Origin: Sphingobacterium detergens
Lineage (GTDB): Bacteria; Bacteroidota; Bacteroidia; Sphingobacteriales; Sphingobacteriaceae
Length of the DNA stretch: 64,000 bases
Reading direction: 5' to 3'
NCBI RefSeq assembly: GCF_003610355.1
Contig: NZ_RAPY01000008.1
Coordinates: 124,001 to 188,000 of the forward strand
Below the pieces are notes generated by a model, which was given only the letters and a program-made list of their open reading frames with translations, made no database searches and was not told the DNA's origin. A program made the position numbers and the translations under genes. Positions 53,717 to 62,390 of this stretch are shown here, one piece after another (positions within the stretch are counted from its first letter, which is position 1; each line of letters begins with the position of its first letter).

Positions 53717-55396
53717 ATGGAAAATAATACCTATGATGCCATCGTCGTTGGCTCTGGCATCAGTGGCGGATGGGCCGCCAAAGAGCTTTGTGAAAGGGGC
53801 TTAAAAGTTCTGATGCTGGAACGCGGCAGCCCTTATGAACATGTCAAAGATTATAAATCTGCCCTACGGGAACCCTGGGATCTCCCACACCGCGGGCGCA
53901 CAACAGTAGAACAGAAAAAGAAATATCCCGTAATCCACCGCGGATGGGCAGCCTCAGAAGCGGTCATGGATGGTTGGGTAAATGAAGAAGACTGTCCCTA
54001 TACCGAATTGAAACCCTTTACATGGTGGCGCAGCTACCGCATGGGAGGACGATCAACCTTATGGGGTAGACAGTCCTATAGACTGAGCCAAATGGACTTC
54101 GAAGCCAATGAGCGAGATGGGATTGCCGTGCCATGGCCCATAGGTTACAATGATATCGCTCCTTGGTATGACCATGTCGAAAAATTTGCCGGAATCAGCG
54201 GATCCCTAGAAAATATTGCACACCTTCCGGATGGACAGTTCTTACCCCCCATGGAGTTGAACTGCGTAGAAAAAGATGTAGCCAAACGCATTAAACAAGA
54301 ATATGGAGACAAGCGGCACCTGATCATTGGACGGGTTGCAAACCTTACAGCCCTGATCCCAGGGAGATCAAAATGCCAATTTCGGAACCGATGCTGGGAA
54401 GGATGCCCTTTTGGAGGCTATTTCAGCACCCAGTCCTCTACCCTACCTGCCGCAATGAAAACAGGTAATTTGACCGTCAGGCCTTATTCGCTGGTTCGGC
54501 AGATCCTGTATGACAAAAACACCAAAAAGGCCACTGGTGTTGAGGTCTTAGATACCGAGACCAACCAAACCTATGAATTCAAGAGTAAAGTAGTTTTTCT
54601 ATGTGCTTCAGCCCTTAACAGCACTTGGGTCCTATTTAACTCCGCAACGGACATTTGGCCTGAAGGTTTAGGGAGCAGCAGTGGCGAGTTGGGTCATAAT
54701 GTGATGGACCATCATTACAACATCGGTGCTTCCGGAATAGTGGAAGGCTATGAAGACCGCTATATATTCGGTAAAAGAGCCAATGGGTTTTATATTCCCC
54801 GATTTGTCAATATTGGCAGTGACAAAAGAGATTACCTGCGTGGTTTTGGCTACCAAGGCGGTGCCAGCCGTGAAGGTTGGGGCAGAGAGGTTGCCGAACT
54901 CAATATAGGTGGTGATTTTAAAGACGCACTTACTGAGCCCGGCCAGTGGACTATCGGCGCAACAGGCTTTGGAGAGATACTGCCCTATCACGAAAATAAA
55001 ATCTCACTGGATAAAGATCGTAAAGATAAATGGGGCTTGCCTGTATTGGCGATGGATGCTGAACTGAAAGATAATGAGTTGAAGATGCGAAAGGATATGC
55101 AGGAAGAAATGAAAGCAATGCTTACTATCGCTGGTGTAAAAAATGTAAACACCTGGGACAGTGGCCATGCCATGGGACATGGTATCCATGAAATGGGAAC
55201 CGCGAGAATGGGACACGACCCCAAAACCTCGGTGCTCAACAAGTGGAATCAGGTTTGGGATTGTCCCAACGTATATGTTACCGATGGCGCCTGCATGACT
55301 TCATCGGGTTGCCAAAATCCATCATTGACCTATATGGCATTGACAGCACGGGCTGTAGACCATGCCGTCAATGAGCTCAAGAAAAATAATAGCTAA
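53717..55396 (+). CDS. GMC family oxidoreductase
   Basis: 559 aa. FAD-binding VVGSGISGGWAAKEL (7-21) and LMLERGSPYEH, the middle GMC block WWRSYRMGGRSTLWGRQSYR, and the C-terminal MGTARMGHD ... NVYVTDGACMTSSGCQNPS with catalytic His in GHGIHEMG. It resembles the large subunits of bacterial sugar/polyol dehydrogenases that pass electrons to a partner. No signal peptide of its own; it could be exported with its Tat-signal partner, the subunit encoded 4 bases downstream. Confidence 0.9.
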   Translation: MENNTYDAIVVGSGISGGWAAKELCERGLKVLMLERGSPYEHVKDYKSALREPWDLPHRGRTTVEQKKKYPVIHRGWAASEAVMDGWVNEEDCPYTELKPFTWWRSYRMGGRSTLWGRQSYRLSQMDFEANERDGIAVPWPIGYNDIAPWYDHVEKFAGISGSLENIAHLPDGQFLPPMELNCVEKDVAKRIKQEYGDKRHLIIGRVANLTALIPGRSKCQFRNRCWEGCPFGGYFSTQSSTLPAAMKTGNLTVRPYSLVRQILYDKNTKKATGVEVLDTETNQTYEFKSKVVFLCASALNSTWVLFNSATDIWPEGLGSSSGELGHNVMDHHYNIGASGIVEGYEDRYIFGKRANGFYIPRFVNIGSDKRDYLRGFGYQGGASREGWGREVAELNIGGDFKDALTEPGQWTIGATGFGEILPYHENKISLDKDRKDKWGLPVLAMDAELKDNELKMRKDMQEEMKAMLTIAGVKNVNTWDSGHAMGHGIHEMGTARMGHDPKTSVLNKWNQVWDCPNVYVTDGACMTSSGCQNPSLTYMALTARAVDHAVNELKKNNS

Positions 55397-55400
55397 GCCC

Positions 55401-55973
55401 ATGGAAAGAAGAACACTTTTAAAGATGATTGCCCTGCTTACAGGTGGAGCCGTGATTGGTGGCAATGCTTTTTTGACTGGCTGCAGTTCCAGCAAAGAAA
55501 GCGGCCTTAAGGAACGCCTCAATTTAACTCCCCAGCAAATCGCATTCCTAGACGAAGTAGCAGACACCATACTTCCAACTACCCCCAAAAGCCCGGGTGC
55601 CAAAGCAGCCAAAGTCGGCTCATTTATGAAGGTCATAGTGAACGATTGTTATGAAGCTCCGGATCAACAGGTCTTTCTTGAAGGAATGGACAGCTTGGAT
55701 GCGGCCTGTAATAAAATGCATAAGCTGGGATTCGTGGAAGCCACGGCTGAGCAAAGGCTTAGCCTACTCACAGCAATCGATAAAGAGGCAAAAGAGTATA
55801 TGGCCAAAAAAGGAGATTTACCCAATCACTACTATACCCTATTTAAGCAATTAACACTACTAGGCTATTTCTCTTCGGAAATAGGCCATAAACAGGCGCT
55901 GCGATACAATCAGGCGCCAGGTCGATACGAAGGGGATGTGCCTTATAAAAAAGGGGATCGTTCTTGGGCTTAA
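55401..55973 (+). CDS. Gluconate 2-dehydrogenase subunit 3 family protein
   Basis: 190 aa from the ATG at 55401; the frame reaches back over the previous stop but the Tat-like start MERRTLLKMIALLTGG (twin Arg, lipobox LTGC) fixes it. The mature domain NLTPQQIAFLDEVADTILPTTPKSPG is the subunit-3 signature. It is the small partner of the GMC flavoenzyme directly upstream. A short hairpin (55994-56015) follows before the TIM-barrel gene. Confidence 0.9.
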   Translation: MERRTLLKMIALLTGGAVIGGNAFLTGCSSSKESGLKERLNLTPQQIAFLDEVADTILPTTPKSPGAKAAKVGSFMKVIVNDCYEAPDQQVFLEGMDSLDAACNKMHKLGFVEATAEQRLSLLTAIDKEAKEYMAKKGDLPNHYYTLFKQLTLLGYFSSEIGHKQALRYNQAPGRYEGDVPYKKGDRSWA

Positions 55974-55993
55974 AATAACGAACTTACGGATAT

Positions 55994-56015
55994 AAGGTTC
56001 CACAAAAGGAACCTT
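55994..56015 (+). terminator. Weak intra-operon hairpin
   Basis: AAGGTTCC, loop, GGAACCTT, TT. Short T-tail, so likely partial termination or mRNA stabilisation between subunit 3 and the TIM-barrel gene. Confidence 0.45.
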
Positions 56016-56035
56016 TTCACCTAAAAAAGAGATTT

Positions 56036-57097
56036 ATGACAACAATTAAAGGACCTGCTATTTTTTTGGCGCAATTTGCCGGTGACAATGCACCCTACAA
56101 TACTTTAGAAGGTATCTGCAAATGGGCAGCTTCCCTCGGCTACAAAGGCATCCAGATACCTACTTGGGATGCGCGCTTAATAGATCTTCAAAGAGCTGCT
56201 GAAGACAAAGACTATGCACTGCAGCTCCAGTCTACCGTACAATCCTATGGACTGGAGATCACCGAATTATCAACACATCTCCAAGGGCAACTGATCGCTG
56301 TACATCCGTCTTTTGATCCATTATTTGATGCATTTGCGCCACAAGAGCTGCATAATAATCCCAAAGAGCGACAACAATGGGCTGTACAGCAACTCCATTA
56401 TGCGATTAAAGCCTCTCACAATCTCGGTTTGAAAGCCCTCGCAACCTTTAGCGGTGCATTTCTCTGGCCTTATGTATACCCCTGGCCACAACGTCCCGCC
56501 AATCTGATCGAAACAGGGTTCACTGAACTCGCCAAAATGTGGCTCCCCATATTGGATATCTGTGAACAGTACGATGTCGATCTTTGTTATGAGCTTCATC
56601 CGGGTGAAGATCTGCACGATGGTGTTACCTTTGACCTGTTTTTAGAAAAAGTAAATTACCATAAACGGGCAAATATTCTATACGATCCATCGCATTTTGT
56701 CCTGCAATGCCTCGACTACCTGCAATTCATCGACATCTACCACGAGCGGATTAAAATGTTCCATGTAAAAGATGCTGAATTCAACCCATCTGGTCGTCAA
56801 GGTGTTTATGGTGGATATCAAGATTGGCAAGCACGAGCTGGCCGTTTTCGCTCTATTGGGGATGGACAGGTCAATTTCAAAGCAATTTTCACCAAGTTGA
56901 CACAATATGATTTTCAGGGCTGGGCAGTCCTGGAATGGGAATGTGCATTTAAAAATTCAGAAGATGGCGCTCGCGAGGGTGCACAGCATATCAAAGAGTA
57001 TATTATCCGGGTAGGTGATCGCGCATTCGACAATTTTGCTGCTGCTGGTAGTGATAATAACTTGAATAGAAAATTGATCGGTTTATCAGACGAGTAA
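56036..57097 (+). CDS. Sugar phosphate isomerase/epimerase-like TIM-barrel protein
   Basis: 353 aa of the xylose-isomerase-like (AP endonuclease 2) fold. Metal-site segments: LCYELHPGEDLHDG (Glu), ILYDPSHFVLQ (Asp/His), HVKDAEFNP (His/Lys/Asp) and VLEWECAF (Glu). Such enzymes isomerise or epimerise sugars and keto-sugars. It is in an operon with a GMC dehydrogenase and a Gfo/Idh/MocA oxidoreductase, suggesting metabolism of an oxidised sugar or inositol-like compound. Confidence 0.88.
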   Translation: MTTIKGPAIFLAQFAGDNAPYNTLEGICKWAASLGYKGIQIPTWDARLIDLQRAAEDKDYALQLQSTVQSYGLEITELSTHLQGQLIAVHPSFDPLFDAFAPQELHNNPKERQQWAVQQLHYAIKASHNLGLKALATFSGAFLWPYVYPWPQRPANLIETGFTELAKMWLPILDICEQYDVDLCYELHPGEDLHDGVTFDLFLEKVNYHKRANILYDPSHFVLQCLDYLQFIDIYHERIKMFHVKDAEFNPSGRQGVYGGYQDWQARAGRFRSIGDGQVNFKAIFTKLTQYDFQGWAVLEWECAFKNSEDGAREGAQHIKEYIIRVGDRAFDNFAAAGSDNNLNRKLIGLSDE

Positions 57098-57123
57098 CAG
57101 CCTAAACCTAAAATACAGTTATT

Positions 57124-58275
57124 ATGGAAATCAGAAAAATCAGGATGGGCATGATAGGCGGTGGCAAGAATGCTTTTATTGGCGCTGTGCACCGTATGGC
57201 TGCAGGGATAGATGGACAGGTCGAACTATGCTGCGGCGCATTAAGTTCTGACCCCGTTAAAGCACAGGAGTCCGGAGAACTGCTTTCGCTCCCTACAGAT
57301 CGAATCTATACAAATTTTCGGGAAATGATCTTGCGCGAAAGTCAGTTGCCCCCTGACGAAAGGATGCATTTTGTGAGTATTGTCACTCCCAATGTTGCCC
57401 ATTTTGAACCTGCTATGCTTGCACTTGAACATGGATTTCATGTACTTCTGGAAAAACCCATGACCTTCTCCATGCAAGAGGCCCAATTATTACAGCAGAA
57501 AGTCAATGAATCGGGATTGCTACTTTGCGTTACCTATACCTATTCAGCCTATCCGATGGTCAAACAGGCACGTCAGTTGGTCCGCGAAGGTAAGCTTGGC
57601 AATATCCGTAAAATCATGGTCGAATATCCACAGGGCTGGCTCAGCACATTGATTGAAAACGAATCCCCGCTTGCCGCCTGGCGAACAGACCCTGAAAGAG
57701 GAGGACTAAGCAGCTGTATGGGAGATATTGGAACGCATGCCGCTCATTTGGCTGAATATATTTCCGGTCTAAAAATAACCAAAGTATGTGCTGATCTTCG
57801 TACGGTCGTAGCAGGAAGGCGACTGGAAGATGACGGTAATGTCCTGCTGGGATTTGAAAATGAGGCAACCGGCGTACTCTCTGCCTCACAGGTAGCGGCA
57901 GGCGAAGAGAATGCTTTAAAAATAAGGATATATGGAGAGAAAGCCGGTTTGGAATGGAACCAGCAAGAGCCCAATAGCCTCCTGCTGAAACCGCTTAACG
58001 AACCAGCACAACTATTCCGTGCAGGACAACAATATCTTAGTCCTCTAGCTCAGCACAACAGTCGTTTACCAGCAGGGCATCCGGAAGGTTACATCGAAGC
58101 ATTTGCCAATATCTATCGGAATTTTTCAGCTACAATTCTTGCAAAAATAAACGGCACCAGTCCCTCGGAGGCCATGCTGGATTTCCCTACCGTTGCAGAT
58201 GGAACTAGGGGCATGAAATTTATCGAAACGGTAATAGCTTCTGGACAGTCCAGTCAAAAATGGACAGCCTTCTAA
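57124..58275 (+). CDS. Gfo/Idh/MocA family oxidoreductase
   Basis: 383 aa. The N-terminal Rossmann GMIGGGKNAFIGAVHR, the EKPMTFSM motif (catalytic Lys region, about 113-120) and SCMGDIGTHAAHLAEYIS with the catalytic Asp/His. NAD(P)-dependent oxidation or reduction of a sugar or cyclitol. Last gene of the four-gene operon; a long hairpin separates it from the convergent chitinase gene. Confidence 0.9.
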   Translation: MEIRKIRMGMIGGGKNAFIGAVHRMAAGIDGQVELCCGALSSDPVKAQESGELLSLPTDRIYTNFREMILRESQLPPDERMHFVSIVTPNVAHFEPAMLALEHGFHVLLEKPMTFSMQEAQLLQQKVNESGLLLCVTYTYSAYPMVKQARQLVREGKLGNIRKIMVEYPQGWLSTLIENESPLAAWRTDPERGGLSSCMGDIGTHAAHLAEYISGLKITKVCADLRTVVAGRRLEDDGNVLLGFENEATGVLSASQVAAGEENALKIRIYGEKAGLEWNQQEPNSLLLKPLNEPAQLFRAGQQYLSPLAQHNSRLPAGHPEGYIEAFANIYRNFSATILAKINGTSPSEAMLDFPTVADGTRGMKFIETVIASGQSSQKWTAF

Positions 58276-58316
58276 TCGTCATCACAATAACGTAGGCGCT
58301 AGAAGTCAATTCCATA

Positions 58317-58372
58317 ACCGAAATTACTGCGTCAGCAAGTAAGACGTCTTGCAACAGCTCAGTAATTTCGGT
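58317..58372. terminator. Long bidirectional hairpin between convergent genes
   Basis: ACCGAAATTACTG (58317-58329) and CAGTAATTTCGGT (58360-58372), a 13-bp stem enclosing a second small stem (GCAAG / CTTGC). Confidence 0.7.
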
Positions 58373-58416
58373 ATTTTAGGTTCTTTTTGGAAGGCTTTAT
58401 ATCAGAATGCCCTATG

Positions 58417-59475
58417 TCAACGTATAATCCCCTTGTACACCGCATCCCGTAATACCCCACCTTCGGTATCACCGGCATATTCCCAATACATTGCTCCCAG
58501 TAAGCCCTGTCCATGCACATAATCGCATTTCAAGGCAATGGATTCTGGAGTTTCAAAAGTCAGTACCAATTCTCCCTGTGCATTGACCAGATAGTGGGCC
58601 TTCGCTTCATCATCCCATTTCTGTTCAAAGCCCTGTAAATTCAGGAGATCCTTATAATCTATAAACCCTTTGATATCCGTTTTATTTCCCCGTCCGTAAA
58701 ACGGAATACCGAGCACCAATTTTTCGACAGGCATTCCAGCGGCAATATGCGCCTTAACAGCTTCAGCACAGGTCGTGCGTCCCGATAAGGGAGAACGATG
58801 CAAGCTCGCATGATGATATGGTGGATTGCCCGAGTCGTAAGTCATGATGTTCACAAAGTCTACATCGTTTTTAATCTGATCAAAAGCAATATATTGACCA
58901 CTTGATACCGAAGCGAGTGTCAATAGTTTTTTCTTACCAATAGCCTTCCGGATATCCCGCATCAATAAGGTAAAATTCTCGGTATCCGATTTCGTCGCAG
59001 AAATACCGGCGGAAGAATTGGTTGGGTATTCCCAATCAATATCAATACCGTCGAGTTTAAACTCCTTTACAACCCGCTCACAGTCCTTGGCAAATTTTCC
59101 CCGATTAACGACATCTGCAGCCATCTCACTAAAGCGACCACTTCCCCAGCCTCCAATGGATAACAATACTTTCAAGTGTGGATGCGCCTTCTTCAGCGCT
59201 ATAATACTTTTTAATCTGGCTTCATTGTCGATACGCACTCCGTCAAAACTGTCATTTACATGCCCAAATGCATAATTGATATGGGTCAGATAAGTCGGAT
59301 CCGGCACAACTGTTGACCAGGATGTAACATAAGCGATCACCACTTTTTTATTTTTCCCATGTGCACAACTCCGTTGTGGGCTAACCGTCATTAACAATAA
59401 GGCTATTGCTGTAAAGCCAAGGGTTATTAACTTGAGGGGATTTATACTGTTTTTAGATTTCATACACATCATCAT
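58417..59475 (-). CDS. Glycoside hydrolase family 18 chitinase-like enzyme, exported
   Basis: 352 aa with a signal peptide after a short Met-rich start (other ATGs at 59472, 59469 and 59463). GH18 TIM barrel: strand-3 motif KVLLSIGGWG and the catalytic DGIDIDWEYP (about 141-150; DxxDxDxE intact), then VNIMTYDSGNPPYHH and the C-terminal GAMYWEYAGD. It should hydrolyse chitin-like or peptidoglycan-like beta-1,4 GlcNAc chains by substrate-assisted catalysis. No binding module; single catalytic domain. Confidence 0.92.
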   Translation of the reverse strand: MMMCMKSKNSINPLKLITLGFTAIALLLMTVSPQRSCAHGKNKKVVIAYVTSWSTVVPDPTYLTHINYAFGHVNDSFDGVRIDNEARLKSIIALKKAHPHLKVLLSIGGWGSGRFSEMAADVVNRGKFAKDCERVVKEFKLDGIDIDWEYPTNSSAGISATKSDTENFTLLMRDIRKAIGKKKLLTLASVSSGQYIAFDQIKNDVDFVNIMTYDSGNPPYHHASLHRSPLSGRTTCAEAVKAHIAAGMPVEKLVLGIPFYGRGNKTDIKGFIDYKDLLNLQGFEQKWDDEAKAHYLVNAQGELVLTFETPESIALKCDYVHGQGLLGAMYWEYAGDTEGGVLRDAVYKGIIR

Positions 59476-59573
59476 ATTAAAGATTCAACATAAATAACAC
59501 TGCTATCGAGTTAATTGACCAAATTCCATTCTCCATTTAACACGATAATAAGCGGACAAGGATCGATCTTCTA

Positions 59574-60767
59574 TTAAAGTTTTAAATAGATATTGATCTT
59601 TTTCAGTAAAATAGCATACCACAGCATGGCGAAAGCCCATAGCAACGAACCACCAACAGCAAGGAGCATGTTACCCGATTGCTTATAGAAAAACAAAGGA
59701 ATCTGCAATCCCCAACAGATGAAATAAATTAAATCCGGTGCGAGATAGGTCGTCAAAGAATTCTTTCCGGCTTCCTCGAAGACGAATATTCCTTTATGGT
59801 ATTTCCGAATATCTATTACATAGTAGATAACAAGCAGTAAGAGCAGGCTGATACCACAACAGAGCAATGCCCAGCTTGGCGTGCCATGAATTTTGGATAA
59901 TATAAACCAGGGGCGCAGCGCAAACCCGCCCGCTAACCAAAGTATGCCAATAATCAGCATCCAACGTAAAAGTAGCTTCGGTGTAGCAGCATACCGTTTG
60001 ATCAATATACCAATGATTGTCCCGGCCAATACAATGCAAGGTACATTACCCGATAACAGTACATTCAGGTAGTTCCCGATGATAGGAATATGCAATTTGA
60101 ATGCTGTTTGAGACAGAATATTTAGGACAAGAAACAGCAGCCAAAAGCATACTACAATGGAGAGCCTTCCCCGACTTAACACAAAAGTAGTAGCAGCAGC
60201 AAAATAACCCCAGCCGATCAAGCCCAAGATTCCCCACCAACCGATCTCCAAGCCTTTACCCTCTGCTGCTTTAAAGCAATAAACCAAATAACAGATCCCT
60301 AATACCCCGACCAGGCGCATCCCTTTAAATAGGGTCTGACTGCCGGCAGTAGTAGGATACCTATTCCAGATCAGAAATACGCAGAGATACAACAAGCCTA
60401 GCCACCAAAAACCAGACATACCCGTCAATGAAGCATCCACACGTCCACCGTTCAGAATCAAGACACCAATCAAGATTAAACTCGCGGTACGGGTGACAAT
60501 ATGCGCAAAAATCAGACGAGGAGATTCTCCCAGCTTCTCCCGGGCAGCCACAGCATATGGTACAGCCATGCCGACCATAAAAAGAAATCCCGGAAAAACC
60601 CAATCTGCCAGCCCCATGCCGTCGACATCCGCTTTGGTATGCAGCAGCCATTCTGGAACACCGGGCGCAAATAAATCGTTGACAAATAACATGAGAAATA
60701 GAGTCATACCCCGCATGACATCCATTGAGCGAATTCGAATTGATTGTTTAGGTTGTTGTTGATCCAT
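59574..60767 (-). CDS. DUF5009/HGSNAT-like membrane acyltransferase
   Basis: 397 aa from the ATG at 60767; the frame runs upstream to 60815 but the conserved start SIRIRSMDVMRGMTLFLMLF fits this ATG. About 10 to 11 membrane helices; LADWVFPGFLFMVGMAVPYAV is the heparan-alpha-glucosaminide N-acetyltransferase-like (DUF1624/DUF5009) block. It probably transfers acetyl groups to amino sugars at the membrane, which would fit next to a chitinase. The two genes are about 100 bases apart and could be co-transcribed. Confidence 0.85.
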   Translation of the reverse strand: MDQQQPKQSIRIRSMDVMRGMTLFLMLFVNDLFAPGVPEWLLHTKADVDGMGLADWVFPGFLFMVGMAVPYAVAAREKLGESPRLIFAHIVTRTASLILIGVLILNGGRVDASLTGMSGFWWLGLLYLCVFLIWNRYPTTAGSQTLFKGMRLVGVLGICYLVYCFKAAEGKGLEIGWWGILGLIGWGYFAAATTFVLSRGRLSIVVCFWLLFLVLNILSQTAFKLHIPIIGNYLNVLLSGNVPCIVLAGTIIGILIKRYAATPKLLLRWMLIIGILWLAGGFALRPWFILSKIHGTPSWALLCCGISLLLLLVIYYVIDIRKYHKGIFVFEEAGKNSLTTYLAPDLIYFICWGLQIPLFFYKQSGNMLLAVGGSLLWAFAMLWYAILLKKINIYLKL

Positions 60768-61292
60768 AATGATACGATAAATCCAAAGCAAATCAGCTGT
60801 CACAGCCCAAAACATCCCGTTTACCCAATTCTGCCACAGACGACTCAGCTACTTTTAAGGAATTGTAAAATGCAGGGTTCGGTCACTTAAAATATGTTCA
60901 CACGATTCCATTTGCATTCAGGTTTATAATTTTTAGCAAACAGATCAACTATTTGCTTACCCTAAGATGAGCATATTATATCATATTCAAGAGAAATAAT
61001 TGTTCAAATTAGTGTAATTTTTGCTTTTATCATACAAGTTTCCTGGAATTATGCCTTCATCTTACAACATTTTGAAAAGCACATTGCTTGCGTTATGTTT
61101 CATTTAGCCTCTTTTTGCCAGCGGATAAGAAATGGCCGGGAGTCCGGTGTTAAATATATGCTGTTATATAAAAATAATCACCTCATCACAAAAAAGCTGC
61201 AACCAAATAAACAGAGGAAAAAATTGATCAAAAAGCATCAACTATAGTGTAAAACTAATATTTTTGACCTTAGTTCTAAAACAACATATAAC
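60768..61292. other. Intergenic region, 525 bases
   Basis: A possible -7 element, TATTTTTG, is at 61259-61266, 27 bases before the acetyltransferase ATG. Otherwise I see no gene, RNA fold or repeat. Confidence 0.45.
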
Positions 61293-61793
61293 ATGAGCCA
61301 GTTAGTATTTCGTGACGCCAGAAAAGAAGATTTACCTCGCATCGTAGCCATATACAATACCACCGTTGCTTCGAGAATGGTCACTGCAGACACCAGTCCT
61401 GTAACCGTAGAAAGCAGACAGAAATGGTTTGATGAACACAGCCCGTCAACGAGACCATTATGGTTGGTAGAGGAACAAAATAATATCCTCGGCTGGGTCA
61501 GCTTCCAGTCTTTTTACGGTCGACCAGCATACGATGCGACAGTAGAGATCAGCATCTACCTGGATGAACAACAGCGAGGCCGGGGACTGGGCAAGCAAAT
61601 TCTCCAATACTGCATAGACAAAGCCCCCAGCCTTGGCGTACATACCTTATTGGGTTTCATCTTTGCGCATAATGTACCTAGCATCACCTTATTTGAAAAA
61701 ATGGGATTCCAGGAATGGGCCAACCTGCCCAATATTGCTACGCTAGATGGGGTAGAACGAAGTTTAAAGATATTAGGAAAAAGGCTAAGTTAA
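61293..61793 (+). CDS. GNAT family N-acetyltransferase (phosphinothricin-type)
   Basis: 166 aa. Opening FRDARKEDLPRIVAIYNTTVA and the acetyl-CoA loop QQRGRGLGKQIL (about 88-99), then FIFAHNVPSITLFEKMGF, match the PAT/YncA subgroup that acetylates small amines such as phosphinothricin or methionine derivatives. The substrate is not assignable. Stand-alone gene. Confidence 0.9.
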   Translation: MSQLVFRDARKEDLPRIVAIYNTTVASRMVTADTSPVTVESRQKWFDEHSPSTRPLWLVEEQNNILGWVSFQSFYGRPAYDATVEISIYLDEQQRGRGLGKQILQYCIDKAPSLGVHTLLGFIFAHNVPSITLFEKMGFQEWANLPNIATLDGVERSLKILGKRLS

Positions 61794-61864
61794 GTCACAC
61801 AATTGGCTCCCAAGAGAAAAATCATTAGCTTTAAGTAATTATTTTACACTCTTAATTTACAACT

Positions 61865-62305
61865 ATGACTCAACGACTACAATTAATGCTAATATTCACC
61901 CTTTCTATGTTGTTTTGGATCAATGTGGCCATCGCCCAAAATCCCGAGCGGACCAAGACTATCGCGATCCCAGCCGATTCCACCTATACAAAAGTCGTAC
62001 AAGCACTTCAAGAAAATGGCTACTATATTGCTCAATTAGACCGTTCTTCAGGTTTTATTCAAACCAGTGTATCGCTTAAAAGCAAATCAATATTTGGTCG
62101 TGATGGTGATAAAAGAATCTTCAATTTTCTAGTTGTCCCGCTTCCAGATCGAAGGTCCAAAATCATTCTCAATATTTTTCTGTTCGAACGCCTTCAAGCC
62201 GGAAGCGGTAATTCCGGAAATTATTACTACGATGACAAAGGTCTTGTCCAGGATGATAAAATCTATCAGCAGATTTGGGATAAAATTTTGCCCCTTATCC
62301 AATAA
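61865..62305 (+). CDS. Small secreted protein of unknown function
   Basis: 146 aa with a signal peptide (cleavage near IAQ-NP, residue 25). The rest is a single alpha/beta domain (YTKVVQALQENGYYIAQLDRSSGFIQTS) similar in shape to small lipoprotein-like domains with a BON/ACT-like start, but I cannot name the family. Closed by a terminator at 62323-62362. Confidence 0.6.
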   Translation: MTQRLQLMLIFTLSMLFWINVAIAQNPERTKTIAIPADSTYTKVVQALQENGYYIAQLDRSSGFIQTSVSLKSKSIFGRDGDKRIFNFLVVPLPDRRSKIILNIFLFERLQAGSGNSGNYYYDDKGLVQDDKIYQQIWDKILPLIQ

Positions 62306-62322
62306 AAACAGCTATAGGATAC

Positions 62323-62362
62323 AAACAAAGCCTGCCAAAAGTATATTGACAGGCTTTGTTTT
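62323..62362. terminator. Hairpin terminator between convergent genes
   Basis: AACAAAGCCTG and CAGGCTTTGTT with a 13-base loop and A/T runs on both sides. Confidence 0.7.
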
Positions 62363-62390
62363 ATTCCGATTGTATTAATAATTTAGTAGA

